Shown here: positions 8,884 to 15,008 of the stretch, one piece after another
Layout of the letters: the number at the start of each line of letters is the position of its first letter
How positions within the stretch are numbered: the first letter of the stretch is position 1
Program-made: the position numbers and the translations under genes
Source: an uncultured Hyphomicrobiales bacterium
Lineage (GTDB): Bacteria; Pseudomonadota; Alphaproteobacteria; Rhizobiales; Beijerinckiaceae
Reading direction: 5' to 3'
Length of the DNA: 19,140 nucleotides
NCBI GenBank assembly: GCA_903932565.1
Contig: CAIZGQ010000625.1
Span: 1-19,140, forward strand
The notes under the pieces: model-generated
What the model saw: only the letters and a program-made list of their open reading frames with translations
What the model was told of the DNA's origin: nothing
Database searches by the model: none

Positions 8884-8954
8884 GACGAGACCTCCGAGCG
8901 TTCCATGACGCGTAGTATGACTGCCGTGACGAAGCCTATCCAGTCACCGGAAAC

Positions 8955-8982
8955 TTGTCACGAAAATGTTTCCTTGTAACAT
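8955..8982 (+). promoter_or_regulatory. Candidate sigma70-type promoter for the UbiD-family gene
   Basis: TTGTCA (8955-8960) is separated by 16 bases from TAACAT (8977-8982), giving a predicted start near 8989 and a leader of about 80 bases before the ATG at 9068. The spacer and -10 box are covered by an inverted repeat (8964-8984). No equally convincing promoter was found for the opposite, LS1-side direction, although a minus-strand promoter must lie in 8884-8990 or so. Confidence 0.35.
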
Positions 8983-8984
8983 TT
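8964..8984. promoter_or_regulatory. Inverted repeat AAATGTT-N7-AACATTT, candidate operator
   Basis: Two perfect 7-base arms, AAATGTT (8964-8970) and AACATTT (8978-8984), separated by seven bases in the divergent LS1/UbiD promoter region. Arm spacing of about 14 bases centre to centre fits a dimeric regulator, and the repeat overlaps the proposed -10 of the UbiD promoter. The left arm is embedded in CGAAAATGTTTC, which recurs upstream of the second Bug-protein gene (16672-16683). Confidence 0.4.
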
Positions 8985-9067
8985 ATAGAGCAATATTCTG
9001 TTTTTGGTCTTTCTCGCTGGCCGGGGTGCCGGTATGATTTCCACTGCCGTCACCAAGGAGAAACGCG

Positions 9068-10522
9068 ATGTCGATCATTGAACGCAGGCCGCAGAGCCAG
9101 GATCTCCGTGACTGGCTGGTGCAGATGGAAAGCGCTGGCGAGCTTGTGCGCGTCAAGGGCGCTGACCGCGAGCGCGAGATTGGCGGCATTGTCGACATCG
9201 CGATGCGAAAAATGGGCCGCCCGGCGGTATTGTTCGAGGATATTCCGAACTACAAACCCGGCTTTCGCGTCCTCGCCAATCTTTTTACGTCGGTCAAGCG
9301 CATCGCACTGACACTGGGATTGCCAGGCACCACGTCGGAGGTGGATCTGGTGCGCTTCTGGCGGGATTATATGCGTGATGCGCCGACGATCGCGCCGACC
9401 GAGGTCAACACGGGCGCGTTGCTCGACAATTCGTTCGAGGGTGACGCGATCAATCTTCTGGATATTCCAGCACCTCGCTGGCACGAGGGTGATGGCGGCT
9501 ATTTCATTGGCACCGGCTGCATGGTGATCATGAAAGATCCGGAGTCCGGCTGGGTCAATTATGGCGCGTATCGGGTTCAGGCCCACGACAAGAAGACCGC
9601 CTCGGTCATGATCTCCAAGGGCAAGCATGGCGACATCCTGATGCGCAAGTATCATGACAAGGGAAAGCCGTGCCCCATCGCAGTCGTGGTCGGCGTGCAT
9701 CCCGGGTTGTTTGCCGTTGCCGGTCTCGAAATCCCGTTCGGCAAGAACGAGTTTGAAGCAGCGGGCGGATTGATGGGGGAATCCATTCGCATCATTCGCG
9801 GGCCTGTGACGGGCCTGCCGATTCCAGCTGAGGCCGAGATCGCTTTTGAGGGATATGTTCACAAGGACGATTTGATCGAAGAAGGCCCGCTCGGCGAGTG
9901 GACAGGCTATTATGCGGGTGGCCGCGCGATGCGTCCGGCGATCCGGCTTGAGCGCCTGTGGTACCGGAACGATCCCATTTTAACGGGCGCAATTCCGGGC
10001 ATTCCGCCCAATGACGATACGTTTTATCGCGGTACGGCGCGCTCGGGCGTGGTGTGGGCCGAACTTGAGGCGGCCGGCGTTCCCGGCATCCAGGGCGTGT
10101 GGTCGCACGAGGCAGGCGGCAGCCGCATGTGGCTGACGGTGTCGATCAAGCAGATGTATGCGGGACATTCCAAGCAGGCTGGCCTGATCGCCTCGCAATG
10201 TCACGCGGGCGCCTACGCCAACCGCGTTGTCGTGGTGGTGGATGATGACATTGATCCGGCTGACATGGACAAGGTTGTCTGGTCCATCTGCACGCGGTGC
10301 GATCCGCGCGACGACGTGCAGCTTTTGCACGGATGCTGGAGCACGCATCTCGATCCGATGTCCTACCCCGACGACAAGCACAACATGAATTCGCGCATGG
10401 TGATCGACGCGTGCACACCCTGGAACCGTCGCGACACATGGCCGGCCGTTGTGTGCAACACCGCCACGCTGGAGCAGCATGTGCGCGAGCGGTTTGGCGA
10501 AGTCCTGCCGCCGGGCTGGTAA
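9068..10522 (+). CDS. UbiD-family prenylated-FMN-dependent decarboxylase
   Basis: A 484-residue (de)carboxylase of the UbiD/Fdc superfamily, full length. prFMN/metal and active-site positions seen by comparison with Fdc1 spacing: N164 and R169 in NYGAYRVQ, E228 in GKNEFEAAGG, and E272 and E277 in EEGPLGEWTGYYAGG; the R and E-x4-E catalytic network is therefore intact. A strong AAGGAG lies seven bases before ATG 9068. It would reversibly decarboxylate an aromatic, heteroaromatic or alpha,beta-unsaturated acid in the cytoplasm and needs prFMN made by a UbiX-type prenyltransferase, which is not encoded in this window. Divergent placement from the hydroxylase/CoA-ligase operon suggests a shared substrate, as in furandicarboxylate (HmfF) clusters. 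Ubiquinone synthesis is less likely given the setting. Confidence 0.94.
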   Translation: MSIIERRPQSQDLRDWLVQMESAGELVRVKGADREREIGGIVDIAMRKMGRPAVLFEDIPNYKPGFRVLANLFTSVKRIALTLGLPGTTSEVDLVRFWRDYMRDAPTIAPTEVNTGALLDNSFEGDAINLLDIPAPRWHEGDGGYFIGTGCMVIMKDPESGWVNYGAYRVQAHDKKTASVMISKGKHGDILMRKYHDKGKPCPIAVVVGVHPGLFAVAGLEIPFGKNEFEAAGGLMGESIRIIRGPVTGLPIPAEAEIAFEGYVHKDDLIEEGPLGEWTGYYAGGRAMRPAIRLERLWYRNDPILTGAIPGIPPNDDTFYRGTARSGVVWAELEAAGVPGIQGVWSHEAGGSRMWLTVSIKQMYAGHSKQAGLIASQCHAGAYANRVVVVVDDDIDPADMDKVVWSICTRCDPRDDVQLLHGCWSTHLDPMSYPDDKHNMNSRMVIDACTPWNRRDTWPAVVCNTATLEQHVRERFGEVLPPGW

Positions 10523-10535
10523 CATTTGCAAACGT

Positions 10536-10561
10536 GCTGTGGAAGAACGGCCTTCCACAGC
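10536..10561. terminator. Hairpin between convergent UbiD and aldolase genes, probable bidirectional terminator
   Basis: GCTGTGGAAG (10536-10545) and CTTCCACAGC (10552-10561) form a perfect 10-bp stem with a 6-base loop, 14 bases after the UbiD stop and 15 bases before the aldolase stop on the other strand. There is no strong U-tract on either side, so it may act as a weak bidirectional terminator or protect 3' ends. Confidence 0.6.
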
Positions 10562-10576
10562 GGGTGGCTATCATCT

Positions 10577-11395
10577 TCAGTCGTCGAGCTCGGCCTCTTC
10601 GCGCATCCGGCGCAAGGCCTGCCTTTTCCACAACTCCCAGGGACGCCCAACGCCTGCGATATTCACCGCATCCGCAATGCGTCCTTCGCTTTCACTCAGC
10701 GCGGCAATGGGTCCGCCCAGCATCGTCGCCTGTAATTGCAGCTTGGCATTCACCTCGGTGTAGACGGCGCGTGCGACGGCGAGCTGCAGCGAGGGAGCTA
10801 CAACGACCGATCCGTGGGCGCGCATCAGGCAGACTGATTTGTCACCAAGGCATCGCGTAAGGGCACGCGCCTTGTCGCGGTTGCCGACCAACATATCGGT
10901 CTCGCCAAACTCCTGCGAAATGTCGAATGTGGGAACACCCGCCGCAATGAACGCTGCCGTGTGGAAGATGGCACGCATGGGATTGCCGACAACACCGAAG
11001 GGGACGACGGACGGCGAGTGCGAATGGACAATAGACTGCACATCCGGGCGCGCCTTGTAGATTTCGCTATGAATGAAACGCTCGAGAAACAAGGGCCGCG
11101 TTTCGCCAGCACATGGATTTGACTCAAGGTCCAGTTCCACAATGTCGTCCGCTGTCGCCAGAGCCGGTGCCATGGACTTTGTCATGAAAAAGCGATCCGG
11201 CGCGGTGGGATGACGCACGGACAAATGCCCAAATGCATCAAACACGTTTTCCGCTGCGCAGATGCGACTGCCGATGGCAAGATCTTCAAACACCGAGCGC
11301 TCAACCGGCCCACCGGATTGCGGAGCGCTGGCGCCACTGGGTGAATCGGCAGCCGCGAAGGTTGCATTGAAGCAGTTGCAAAGGTGAAGTCTCAT
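10577..11395 (-). CDS. Class II aldolase/adducin-family protein, similar to HCOMODA-type decarboxylases
   Basis: A 272-residue class II aldolase-fold protein. Metal ligands are H124 and H126 (IVHSHSPS) and H194 (MRAHGSVV); E105 in FLERFIHSEIY is the likely catalytic Glu. The segments FDAFGHLSVRHP (52-63) and ELDLESNP (87-94) resemble my memory of proteins annotated as HCOMODA or 3-hydroxy-2-methylpyridine-4,5-dicarboxylate decarboxylases more than sugar-phosphate aldolases. A metal-dependent decarboxylation or retro-aldol step on an oxo- or hydroxy-acid is predicted. The ATG at 11395 has GAGGG seven bases upstream. This start gives about 30 residues before the usual domain, including an odd CNC; a GTG at codon 35 is an alternative but lacks a ribosome site. 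The gene faces UbiD and is divergent from the XRE regulator. Confidence 0.88.
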   Translation of the reverse strand: MRLHLCNCFNATFAAADSPSGASAPQSGGPVERSVFEDLAIGSRICAAENVFDAFGHLSVRHPTAPDRFFMTKSMAPALATADDIVELDLESNPCAGETRPLFLERFIHSEIYKARPDVQSIVHSHSPSVVPFGVVGNPMRAIFHTAAFIAAGVPTFDISQEFGETDMLVGNRDKARALTRCLGDKSVCLMRAHGSVVVAPSLQLAVARAVYTEVNAKLQLQATMLGGPIAALSESEGRIADAVNIAGVGRPWELWKRQALRRMREEAELDD

Positions 11396-11408
11396 GCTGG
11401 CCCTCGTC

Positions 11409-11570
11409 CTAGGTCTGGATGTCCTGCTTCGACAGAAATGCCGATGGGGTCACGCCTTGAACATTCGGGAAAATGATAAACGTGATGGCCACGAGCACAA
11501 GCGCAATAACCCCGACTTAAATGCCGGCTCGCTGTTTGCGGATTTGCTTTGGACGCGAGACAGCTTTCAA
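11409..11570 (-). pseudogene. Broken small reading frame resembling the N-terminus of a membrane protein
   Basis: A GGAGG sits eight bases before a TTG (11570-11568) that opens 17 codons rich in Arg/Lys (about RPKQIRKQRAGI) and then hits TAA (11519-11517). Directly after the TAA the same frame continues for 35 codons with a clear hydrophobic segment (GVIALVLVAITFIIF) followed by FPNVQGVTPSAF and ends at TAG (11411-11409). Basic residues followed by one transmembrane helix is the classic start of an inner-membrane protein, and the FPxxxG...F pattern faintly recalls TctB proteins. I read it as a decayed gene between the aldolase promoter and the aldolase. A leader peptide, or chance, is possible. 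Confidence 0.35.
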
Positions 11571-11594
11571 AGCGCCTGACCTCCAAAGGGGATA

Positions 11595-11623
11595 ATTTTA
11601 AAAAACGGTCAACAAAGGTGCAA
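11595..11623 (-). promoter_or_regulatory. Candidate sigma70 promoter toward the aldolase gene
   Basis: On the minus strand TTGCAC (11623-11618) is followed by a 17-base spacer and TAAAAT (11600-11595). Predicted start is near 11588, just before the GGAGG of the broken small frame and about 190 bases before the aldolase ATG. Its -35 abuts the -35 of the divergent XRE promoter. Confidence 0.5.
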
Positions 11624-11630
11624 TTGCCCC
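11617..11630. promoter_or_regulatory. Near-perfect palindrome spanning both divergent -35 boxes, candidate operator
   Basis: GGTGCAATTGCCCC is a 14-base inverted repeat with a single mismatched pair, centred on CAATTG between 11623 and 11624. It contains the -35 hexamers of the aldolase promoter (TTGCAC, minus) and of the XRE promoter (TTGCCC, plus), back to back. A dimer bound here would control both genes at once; autoregulation by the adjacent XRE protein is the obvious inference. Confidence 0.45.
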
Positions 11631-11652
11631 AACTTATCAGACTATATATAGA
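11624..11652 (+). promoter_or_regulatory. Candidate sigma70 promoter for the XRE regulator gene
   Basis: TTGCCC (11624-11629), a 17-base spacer and TATAGA (11647-11652), inside an AT-rich tract, give a predicted start near 11659 and a leader of about 40 bases before the GTG at 11701. The remainder of 11396-11700 holds the opposite promoter, the broken frame and the aldolase ribosome site. Confidence 0.5.
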
Positions 11653-11700
11653 TGAAAGCACACATGCCAAAGCTGAAGCCTGTGTTGACTGGAGCGCGAC

Positions 11701-12618
11701 GTGAGCTTTCGATACGACGAGATTGGAAAGCGCCTGAAAGCTTTTCGGCTGGCCTCTGCTCTGAGTGCGGAGGAGATTGCGCGCAGCATAGGGATTTCGC
11801 GCACGGCCCTCTACCGGTTTGAGCGCGGAGAACTCGCCAAGATTGAAACGCTGGATCGTCTGGCAGACCTGCTTGGCGTATCAGTCCCCACGCTACTCGG
11901 CGTTGGTAACGAGTATATTGCTTCAGCGGTCGCTTATTTTGAACGCCTGCGGCAAACTGAAGAAGATGCCCAGCACATAACCGTTCTAGCCGGTCCCATC
12001 TCATTCCTTCTGTCGTCGCCCCGGTTTGAGTCCGTGCTCGAACAGATGCTGATGGAGAGCATTGCCGGAGATGCCGATCTGAAGCGCGCGCGAATTGATG
12101 TCCGGACGATTCTGGATGTTCTCAAGCAGCGCAAGGAAAACTATCTGAAGCGGCAACCTTCCATCATCAACCTGGTATCTGGCCTGGAAGTGGAGCGAAT
12201 GTTGCGCAGCGGCTTTGTGGGAAAGGCGCAGCTTCCCAATGATCAACTTGAGCACCGAATTGATATTGCCCGCTCCGAAGTGAGCTATCTTGCTGACCTC
12301 ATCGACCAGTCACCCATGGGGGTACAAATCGGCGTTGTACGCGGGGCCCTGCCGCAAACGGGGTTTCAGATTTTCCGCCAGGCGGACCGCAAGGTTTTGA
12401 CACTCAGCCCGTTCCGACTGGGGGAAAATCCGAATGTGCGCGTCGGCGTTGCCATGATCACCTCGGCAGCCGAGGCGCTGCTGTTGCATGAAAATGCCGT
12501 CAACGAAATGTGGAAACATGCGCTCAAGGGCACTGCGGCAAGCGAATATTTGCGCAGTCTTTTGCAGACAACGCAGGTTTCGTCGAACGTCCGCCGACTT
12601 CCGGTCCGCAAAACCTAG
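11701..12618 (+). CDS. XRE-family helix-turn-helix transcriptional regulator
   Basis: A 305-residue regulator starting at GTG 11701, with GGAG seven bases upstream. Residues 7-66 form a Cro/C1-type HTH: SAEEIARSIGISRTALYRFE covers the turn and recognition helix (about 22-41), followed by LDRLADLLGVSVPTLLG. Residues 70-305 are a long, mostly helical-looking region that I cannot assign; no cupin HxH pattern, peptidase motif or metal-cysteine cluster is seen. It may be a ligand-binding domain. The gene is divergent from the aldolase and shares a palindromic -35 region with it, so control of the aldolase gene and of itself is likely. Whether it also controls the Bug/Tcu genes or the hydroxylase operon is not shown by sequence. 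Confidence 0.88.
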   Translation: MSFRYDEIGKRLKAFRLASALSAEEIARSIGISRTALYRFERGELAKIETLDRLADLLGVSVPTLLGVGNEYIASAVAYFERLRQTEEDAQHITVLAGPISFLLSSPRFESVLEQMLMESIAGDADLKRARIDVRTILDVLKQRKENYLKRQPSIINLVSGLEVERMLRSGFVGKAQLPNDQLEHRIDIARSEVSYLADLIDQSPMGVQIGVVRGALPQTGFQIFRQADRKVLTLSPFRLGENPNVRVGVAMITSAAEALLLHENAVNEMWKHALKGTAASEYLRSLLQTTQVSSNVRRLPVRKT

Positions 12619-12624
12619 ACATCG

Positions 12625-12647
12625 TTGGTCCAGCGGCGGCGGACCGA
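12625..12647. terminator. Weak hairpin between convergent XRE and Bug-protein genes
   Basis: TTGGTCC (12625-12631) can pair with GGACCGA (12641-12647) around a 9-base GC-rich loop, with one G-U pair. It lies six bases after the XRE stop and 20 bases before the end of the convergent gene. No U-tract follows, so this is tentative. Confidence 0.3.
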
Positions 12648-12667
12648 ATTCAAGAGCGCGATCTTGT

Positions 12668-13705
12668 CTACCAGCCAAGGATCGCGGCGGCACGCTGTAG
12701 AACGGTCTTTGGCGTGGCGGCTGCATTTTGCACCATGGCCTGCAATTCGATACCGCTCTTGTAGCGAATTTCAAACGAGCGCTCCTTGGCTTCGGCCAGG
12801 AGTTCGGGATCGCGCATCGTTTGTTCAAAAGCCTGACGCAGGATTTGCACGCGTGCCTCCGGGACGCCGGGGGCGAGCCAGTAATTGTAGCCAATGGCAA
12901 CGGGCAACGTCACAAGGGTCGCAATCTGACGATCCTCATCATTGGTCACAAGATCAAGCAGGCGCGGCACATCTGGCAGGTCGGGTTCTTTCTCAAAGCC
13001 AACCTGCGCCAGGATTGAAATCGTTTTGTCACGCAGCCATTGCGGCCGTGTGCTGAGAAGACTTGAATAGGCGCCACCGCCACGGCCATCAACTTCGCCG
13101 CGCTCCATTGCAAGATTGCTCTCGTTTGTCCCTGCATAGCCATTGACGATTTTGAACTTCGTCTTCACCAGAGCATTTAAAATGTTGGGATAGATGTTGG
13201 CGTCCGAGATAACACCGCTGCCGGCCATCAGCACATCGCGGGTCTTGGCCTCCTCGATGGTGCGGATGCCGGAGGTAGCCATGGTGTAGACGGTGTTGTT
13301 GGATGACGCCATGCGTCCCAACCAGTTGAACTGGGTTGGATCGTACATCACGCCTTTGCCACCCAATTGCTGGAATAATGTGGCGCCCTGATTGACGCCC
13401 GCAATGACAGTTCCGTCCTTGGGTGCAGACGCATAGACGTAATTTGCAGCACGCACGCCGCCAGCGCCCTCCATATTTTGCACGATGATAGAGGGTGTGC
13501 CGGGAATATGCTTGCCAAGATAACGCGACAGAAGGCGTGCATAGAGGTCATAGCCACCACCCGGCCCAAACCCCACAATGATATTGATCGTTTTACCAGC
13601 ATAAAACGGCGCTGCCGCGGGTTGCGCAAATGTATGCTGCGGTACGATGGTGCTGGTGAGTGTCAAAGCCGCGAGGAACAGGGCCGAACAAAAGAAACGC
13701 CTCAT
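12668..13705 (-). CDS. Bug/TctC-type periplasmic solute-binding protein (first copy)
   Basis: About 345 residues: a Sec signal peptide (charged start RRFF, hydrophobic core SALFLAALTL, probable cleavage after TFA near residue 27) and a mature binding protein. Family features are IIVGFGPGGGYDLYARLL near the start of the mature chain, the VQNMEGAGGVRAANY loop, and the NLAMERGEVDG segment. Such proteins bind small carboxylates (tricarboxylates, aromatic or keto acids) in the periplasm for tripartite tricarboxylate transporters. No TctA or TctB is encoded in the window, which is common for this expanded family. ATG 13705 is preferred (GAGGG nine bases upstream); GTG 13708 would add one residue. 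The second copy at 16736-17815 shares blocks such as SGIRTIE-AKT and NLAMERGEV. Linked to tcuAB, so its ligand may be the TcuA substrate. Confidence 0.9.
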   Translation of the reverse strand: MRRFFCSALFLAALTLTSTIVPQHTFAQPAAAPFYAGKTINIIVGFGPGGGYDLYARLLSRYLGKHIPGTPSIIVQNMEGAGGVRAANYVYASAPKDGTVIAGVNQGATLFQQLGGKGVMYDPTQFNWLGRMASSNNTVYTMATSGIRTIEEAKTRDVLMAGSGVISDANIYPNILNALVKTKFKIVNGYAGTNESNLAMERGEVDGRGGGAYSSLLSTRPQWLRDKTISILAQVGFEKEPDLPDVPRLLDLVTNDEDRQIATLVTLPVAIGYNYWLAPGVPEARVQILRQAFEQTMRDPELLAEAKERSFEIRYKSGIELQAMVQNAAATPKTVLQRAAAILGW

Positions 13706-13786
13706 CACGCTGGACCCTCTTTGTCTGCAGTCACCAGTCCCACGCAGCGCCCCTTAAAACGTCCTTGACCGCTCAGACGAGAAACT

Positions 13787-13803
13787 TGCAAAGGGCAGGC
13801 CAA
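13787..13803 (-). promoter_or_regulatory. Candidate sigma54 (-24/-12) promoter for the first Bug-protein gene
   Basis: On the minus strand the sequence reads TTGGCCTGCCCTTTGCA, matching the YTGGCACG-N4-TTGCW consensus with the invariant GG and GC exactly 12 bases apart and two mismatches in the ACG part. It would start transcription near 13776, about 70 bases before the ATG. No sigma54 activator gene is in the window and no good sigma70 promoter was found in 13709-13865. Confidence 0.4.
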
Positions 13804-13865
13804 GATCATTAACGACTTGCAAAACGTTGCGATCAGCGGCGCATCAGGTCTGTAGGCGGCGTCTC

Positions 13866-15008
13866 TCAGTTTGAGGCGTGCGACGCATGTTCGTCTTCGC
13901 GTTCCAGCGCGTATCTGAGCAGGGCACCTGAGCGATAAATCCCATGGACAAATTTGCTGTACGGAAGGGCCAGAAACAGCGCCAGAATGAAGCCGAAATG
14001 CACCGCAAGCAGCAGGCCCATGGCTGAGGTTTCACGCAACGTCAGAAGGACGAGCCCGGTCACCGACGATAGCAGCAGCAATGTGAGCAGCGCGTAATCG
14101 GCACCAAGCAACGCGCGGGCCGAGGGCGCCGGATCGGTTTGCACCTTAACCCATATCAAACCGCTGCATCCCACGATCAACCCGAGCCCGCCAACAAGCC
14201 CGAGCAAAACCGGCGCACTGAGAAGCGGGTAGGGCGCCGGCCAGTTCCAGAAGTGATCATATAATGTCGCTACGCTGGTTGAGGCAAAACACAGAAGAAA
14301 GCCATAAAACATCGCGTGGTGCAGCCGCCGACGCAGCATGGTGAAGTTGTCGCTGAGGTCGTTGCAGCCACGCCCGTTGCCACCAAGATATTTCAATGTG
14401 AAGACATCGTGCAGCGCCTGCATCAACGGGCGCGGCCGCGTCAGATCCGACGTCGGGCGCTCTGATGCGCGCCAGAAATTGCGAAAGCCCATGCCAAGCG
14501 CAACCAGCGAATAGACAAAACTTGCACCGGCCAGCGCTGACAGGAGCCCCCAGGGCATGATGCGATAAAATGCGCCAGGTCCCGTCTGCGGCTGAAACAG
14601 AATGCCGGGATCGCGCAGCAGAACAATGCAGGTCACAAGAACGGCGACACTCAATGCTGCCAGAAGGCAGACAAGTGTGCCGTTGCGATCAAACACCCGT
14701 GCCATGGACGGGGGCCACGCGTAATCGCGATAAGTCTGGTAACGCAGTTCAGCTAGCGCTTTTGGAACGTTGATACCAAACGGATGCGGCGGCGCATATT
14801 GGCAGGAATGAAAGCAGCCCTGGCAATTGTGACAAAGATTGGCGAGGTAATCGAGATCGCCGTTGGTGAAATCGCGACGCAATTCCATCGCCGGAAAGAC
14901 AGCGCAGAAACCCTCGCAATAGCGGCATGCGTTACACACTTCCATCGCCCGGCGGGCTTCATCATGGAGCTGCGCGGATTGCAGATCGATCACATCAATT
15001 AAGGACAC
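13866..15008 (-). CDS. tcuB: TcuB-like membrane-bound iron-sulfur electron-transfer protein
   Basis: About 380 residues from GTG 15008. TcuB reoxidises the flavin of TcuA and passes electrons to the membrane quinone pool. The N-terminal soluble part has two [4Fe-4S] motifs of the CxxCxxCxxxC type: C25, C28, C31, C35 (VCNACRYCEGFC) and C59, C62, C65, C69 (LCHNCQGCFHSC). Then come about six membrane segments (about 111-131, 151-171, 232-250, 262-286, 302-323, 329-350) with histidines (for example H231, H337) that could hold heme. The GTG is preferred over an ATG 47 codons earlier because GGGAGG lies nine bases upstream and the longer form would run deep into tcuA. The gene overlaps the end of tcuA by 14 bases, so the two are coupled. 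Confidence 0.93.
   Translation of the reverse strand: MSLIDVIDLQSAQLHDEARRAMEVCNACRYCEGFCAVFPAMELRRDFTNGDLDYLANLCHNCQGCFHSCQYAPPHPFGINVPKALAELRYQTYRDYAWPPSMARVFDRNGTLVCLLAALSVAVLVTCIVLLRDPGILFQPQTGPGAFYRIMPWGLLSALAGASFVYSLVALGMGFRNFWRASERPTSDLTRPRPLMQALHDVFTLKYLGGNGRGCNDLSDNFTMLRRRLHHAMFYGFLLCFASTSVATLYDHFWNWPAPYPLLSAPVLLGLVGGLGLIVGCSGLIWVKVQTDPAPSARALLGADYALLTLLLLSSVTGLVLLTLRETSAMGLLLAVHFGFILALFLALPYSKFVHGIYRSGALLRYALEREDEHASHASN

Noticed and set aside
11392..11670. Minus-strand 92-codon frame in the aldolase/XRE gap
   Set aside because: Its translation is Arg/Cys-rich without domain features, and it overlaps the proposed promoter; the alternative frame with GGAGG-TTG and a transmembrane segment is better supported.
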